Below, piece after piece: positions 62,344 to 64,000 of a stretch of DNA of 64,000 nucleotides; position 1 is the stretch's first letter; every line of letters begins with the position of its first letter. Under the pieces are notes generated by a model that was given only the letters and a program-made list of their open reading frames with translations, had not been told where the DNA came from and did no database searches. The translations under genes and the position numbers were made by a program. Location: NCBI GenBank assembly GCA_028023455.1, contig JAQFVV010012435.1, forward strand, positions 124,001 through 188,000, given 5' to 3'. This stretch comes from Epiperipatus broadwayi (lineage: Eukaryota; Onychophora; Udeonychophora; Euonychophora; Peripatidae).

Positions 62344-64000
62344 AAACTGGCTGAGTTAGAGTGATTTCAGATGTCGACGAGGAGCCTCATAAAAAACAGT
62401 CAAAGAATTAATGGAGTAAGACGTCAAATTAGTCTTACTACATTCGTCTATTTAATTCATATCTTTTTCAATAAAAATGTTTTTTTTAAATCTTATATAA
62501 AGAATTCATTAAAATAGTTATTCGTATATATGTGCGTTAGGCAGATGTTTAAATCTACCGCTATATTACAAGCTTGTAATAAATGTGCATGGGGAATTTT
62601 GAAATCCGTGGTCATTTAATTATAAAATAATTTTTGCTATTTTAAAAAGGAGAATAAATGTAAACAAAAGTAAAATGTATAAACTTCACAAAATAAATTG
62701 TACAAATTCAATAATGTCAATGTTAACTGCTAATATAAATAAAGTCGTCATTAACTCATATAACTATAGAGTTAATTTAAAGATTGTATTTTTTGTTTTT
62801 AGAGTTTGAGTTAAACTAATGTAAAATAATTAATGTAGAATGTCTAATGATTTTAAATATATATATATACCTAAAACAAACTTCCAGTGTTCTTGAATCA
62901 TTTTATTTACTTTTATTTTAAATAAATTTTGATTTTTAAATATACCTATCAACCAATCACTCAAATTCTCATTTAAATATAATAAAATCGAATCTCATGC
63001 TTTAAGACCCAGCTGCCGGCACAGTGAAAATAAAGGAATTTGATCGTATCATCGAGAAAGGCTATTGATTAGATCTTTGACCTGGGGATATAGGTAAATA
63101 GGCAGAATTCATGATGTACCTGATTTATATATCTTGTACATGGTTGGACTCAAGGTACTTTACCTGTATTCAGGGGTTTGTGGATCAATGTGTGTTTTTC
63201 GACCAGTACAATATATATATTTATATATATTGTGCCAGGCATGTTTGATGTGGTCAAGCACAAGCTAAGATTAAATGACCAATTGGTCTAAAATATTTAA
63301 ATAGCCATTAAAGAGGGGGGGGTTATACAATTTATACAAACAATATTCGTTATAAATTGAGAGAGAGAACTGTGGCGATAATATAAACTCACACACACAT
63401 ATGTTTAAAGCCAATATTTAAAGACTTAGAAATATGCATTTGTAAATTTGATTTTTGTTTATTTTTTATTATTTTTTTTTAAAGAAAAACAAACTCCAAA
63501 ATGTAATTATAATTTTGAAGATTTTTGTTTTGTTTGTTAAAGAGAAATGCTAACACGTGTATTTACAATTTGTCAGTATGCATTTTTTTTTTTTTGTGAG
63601 TGCTGACAATCAATGTAAAAGAGAGAATTGAACCTACTGTTATTTAAAAATATTTAAAAATAATTTCAGAATCATAGTTTTAATGGATATTTTTCTCTTC
63701 AGTTGCATTTGAGCAAGGGAAGGGGGGGCATTGTCTTAAATTTAGAAAAAGCCTAAAGGCATTCTGACTTCCTGTCCACTCTAAAATAATTTTAACTGGA
63801 CAAAAGAGTTTAATTAAACTTATGATAATGCATGGAGAGAGGAATGTTCAAGTTATGTAAAACATTTTTTAGTTAAAACAAAAAAAACTTTGATTCTGAT
63901 AATGTAATTAATCAAAAGTAAAAAGATGTTATCATTTCTTAATTGTGATCTGAATGGATATAAATAAAACTAATTGAAAATGAAATTTTTAGAGATCACT
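62344..64000. other. Non-coding stretch, unclassified
   Basis: About 63000-63300 is less AT-rich and includes a TA-rich palindrome (ACAATATATATATTTATATA then TATTGT) near 63210-63235. No coding content or second copy was seen. A G9 tract lies at 63315-63323. Confidence 0.35.

Overview
This window looks like non-coding, repeat-rich DNA from an animal (probably invertebrate) nuclear genome. By eye it is roughly three-quarters A+T. It holds no long open reading frame, no operon-like gene packing and no ribosome-binding sites. It does hold microsatellites, decayed LINEs, a Ty3/gypsy fragment, tRNA-derived SINEs, a Penelope-like GIY-YIG fragment, a pogo-like DNA transposon and an LTR element. I cannot name the species. 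The only conventional gene candidate is one putative 3'-terminal exon on the minus strand (22368-22463) with a splice acceptor and a poly(A) signal.

Layout. 1-8 kb: AT-rich filler with a LINE tail (5.7-6.25 kb). 8-9.5 kb: two fold-back elements. 9.5-13 kb: an LTR element with two 1.38-kb LTRs around 0.75 kb of non-coding interior. 13-21 kb: simple repeats and a fold-back element with 16-bp target-site duplications (TSDs). 21-26 kb: a LINE tail, the candidate exon, an RTE-type LINE and a gypsy fragment. 26-30 kb: mostly featureless. 30-44 kb: four insertions of one repeat family, interspersed with a LINE reverse-transcriptase (RT) relic and a palindromic Penelope-like element. 44-51 kb: LINE tails, an exact 260-bp tandem duplication and several SINEs. 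51.9 kb: a long (AAT)n array. 53.4-54.4 kb: a pogo-like element. 55.9-59.4 kb: a possible large element. 59.4-64 kb: mostly unassigned.

The most interesting signal is RNA-level. Repeats at 30.8, 34.0, 39.7 and 43.4 kb carry the hammerhead ribozyme core (CUGAUGA, stem II, GAAA, a very short stem III, GUC), with a stem I that can be drawn from flanking sequence. The copy at 31439-31498 on the minus strand keeps every core position. Two of the insertions contain tandem units with a period of about 453 bp, and all four are bounded by 10-14-bp direct repeats. An unrelated family (8.1, 8.3, 42.2, 48.8, 50.4 kb) carries a second hammerhead design with the same kind of tiny self-complementary stem III, followed by a tRNA-like B box. 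A third family (9.1-9.4 kb) and the Penelope-like palindrome carry decayed versions. This fits what is known of hammerheads in Penelope-like elements and animal retrozymes. The Penelope-like GIY-YIG fragment at 38.2-39.1 kb is a plausible relative of the machinery that moved them. All calls are by eye; folding and database searches were not possible.
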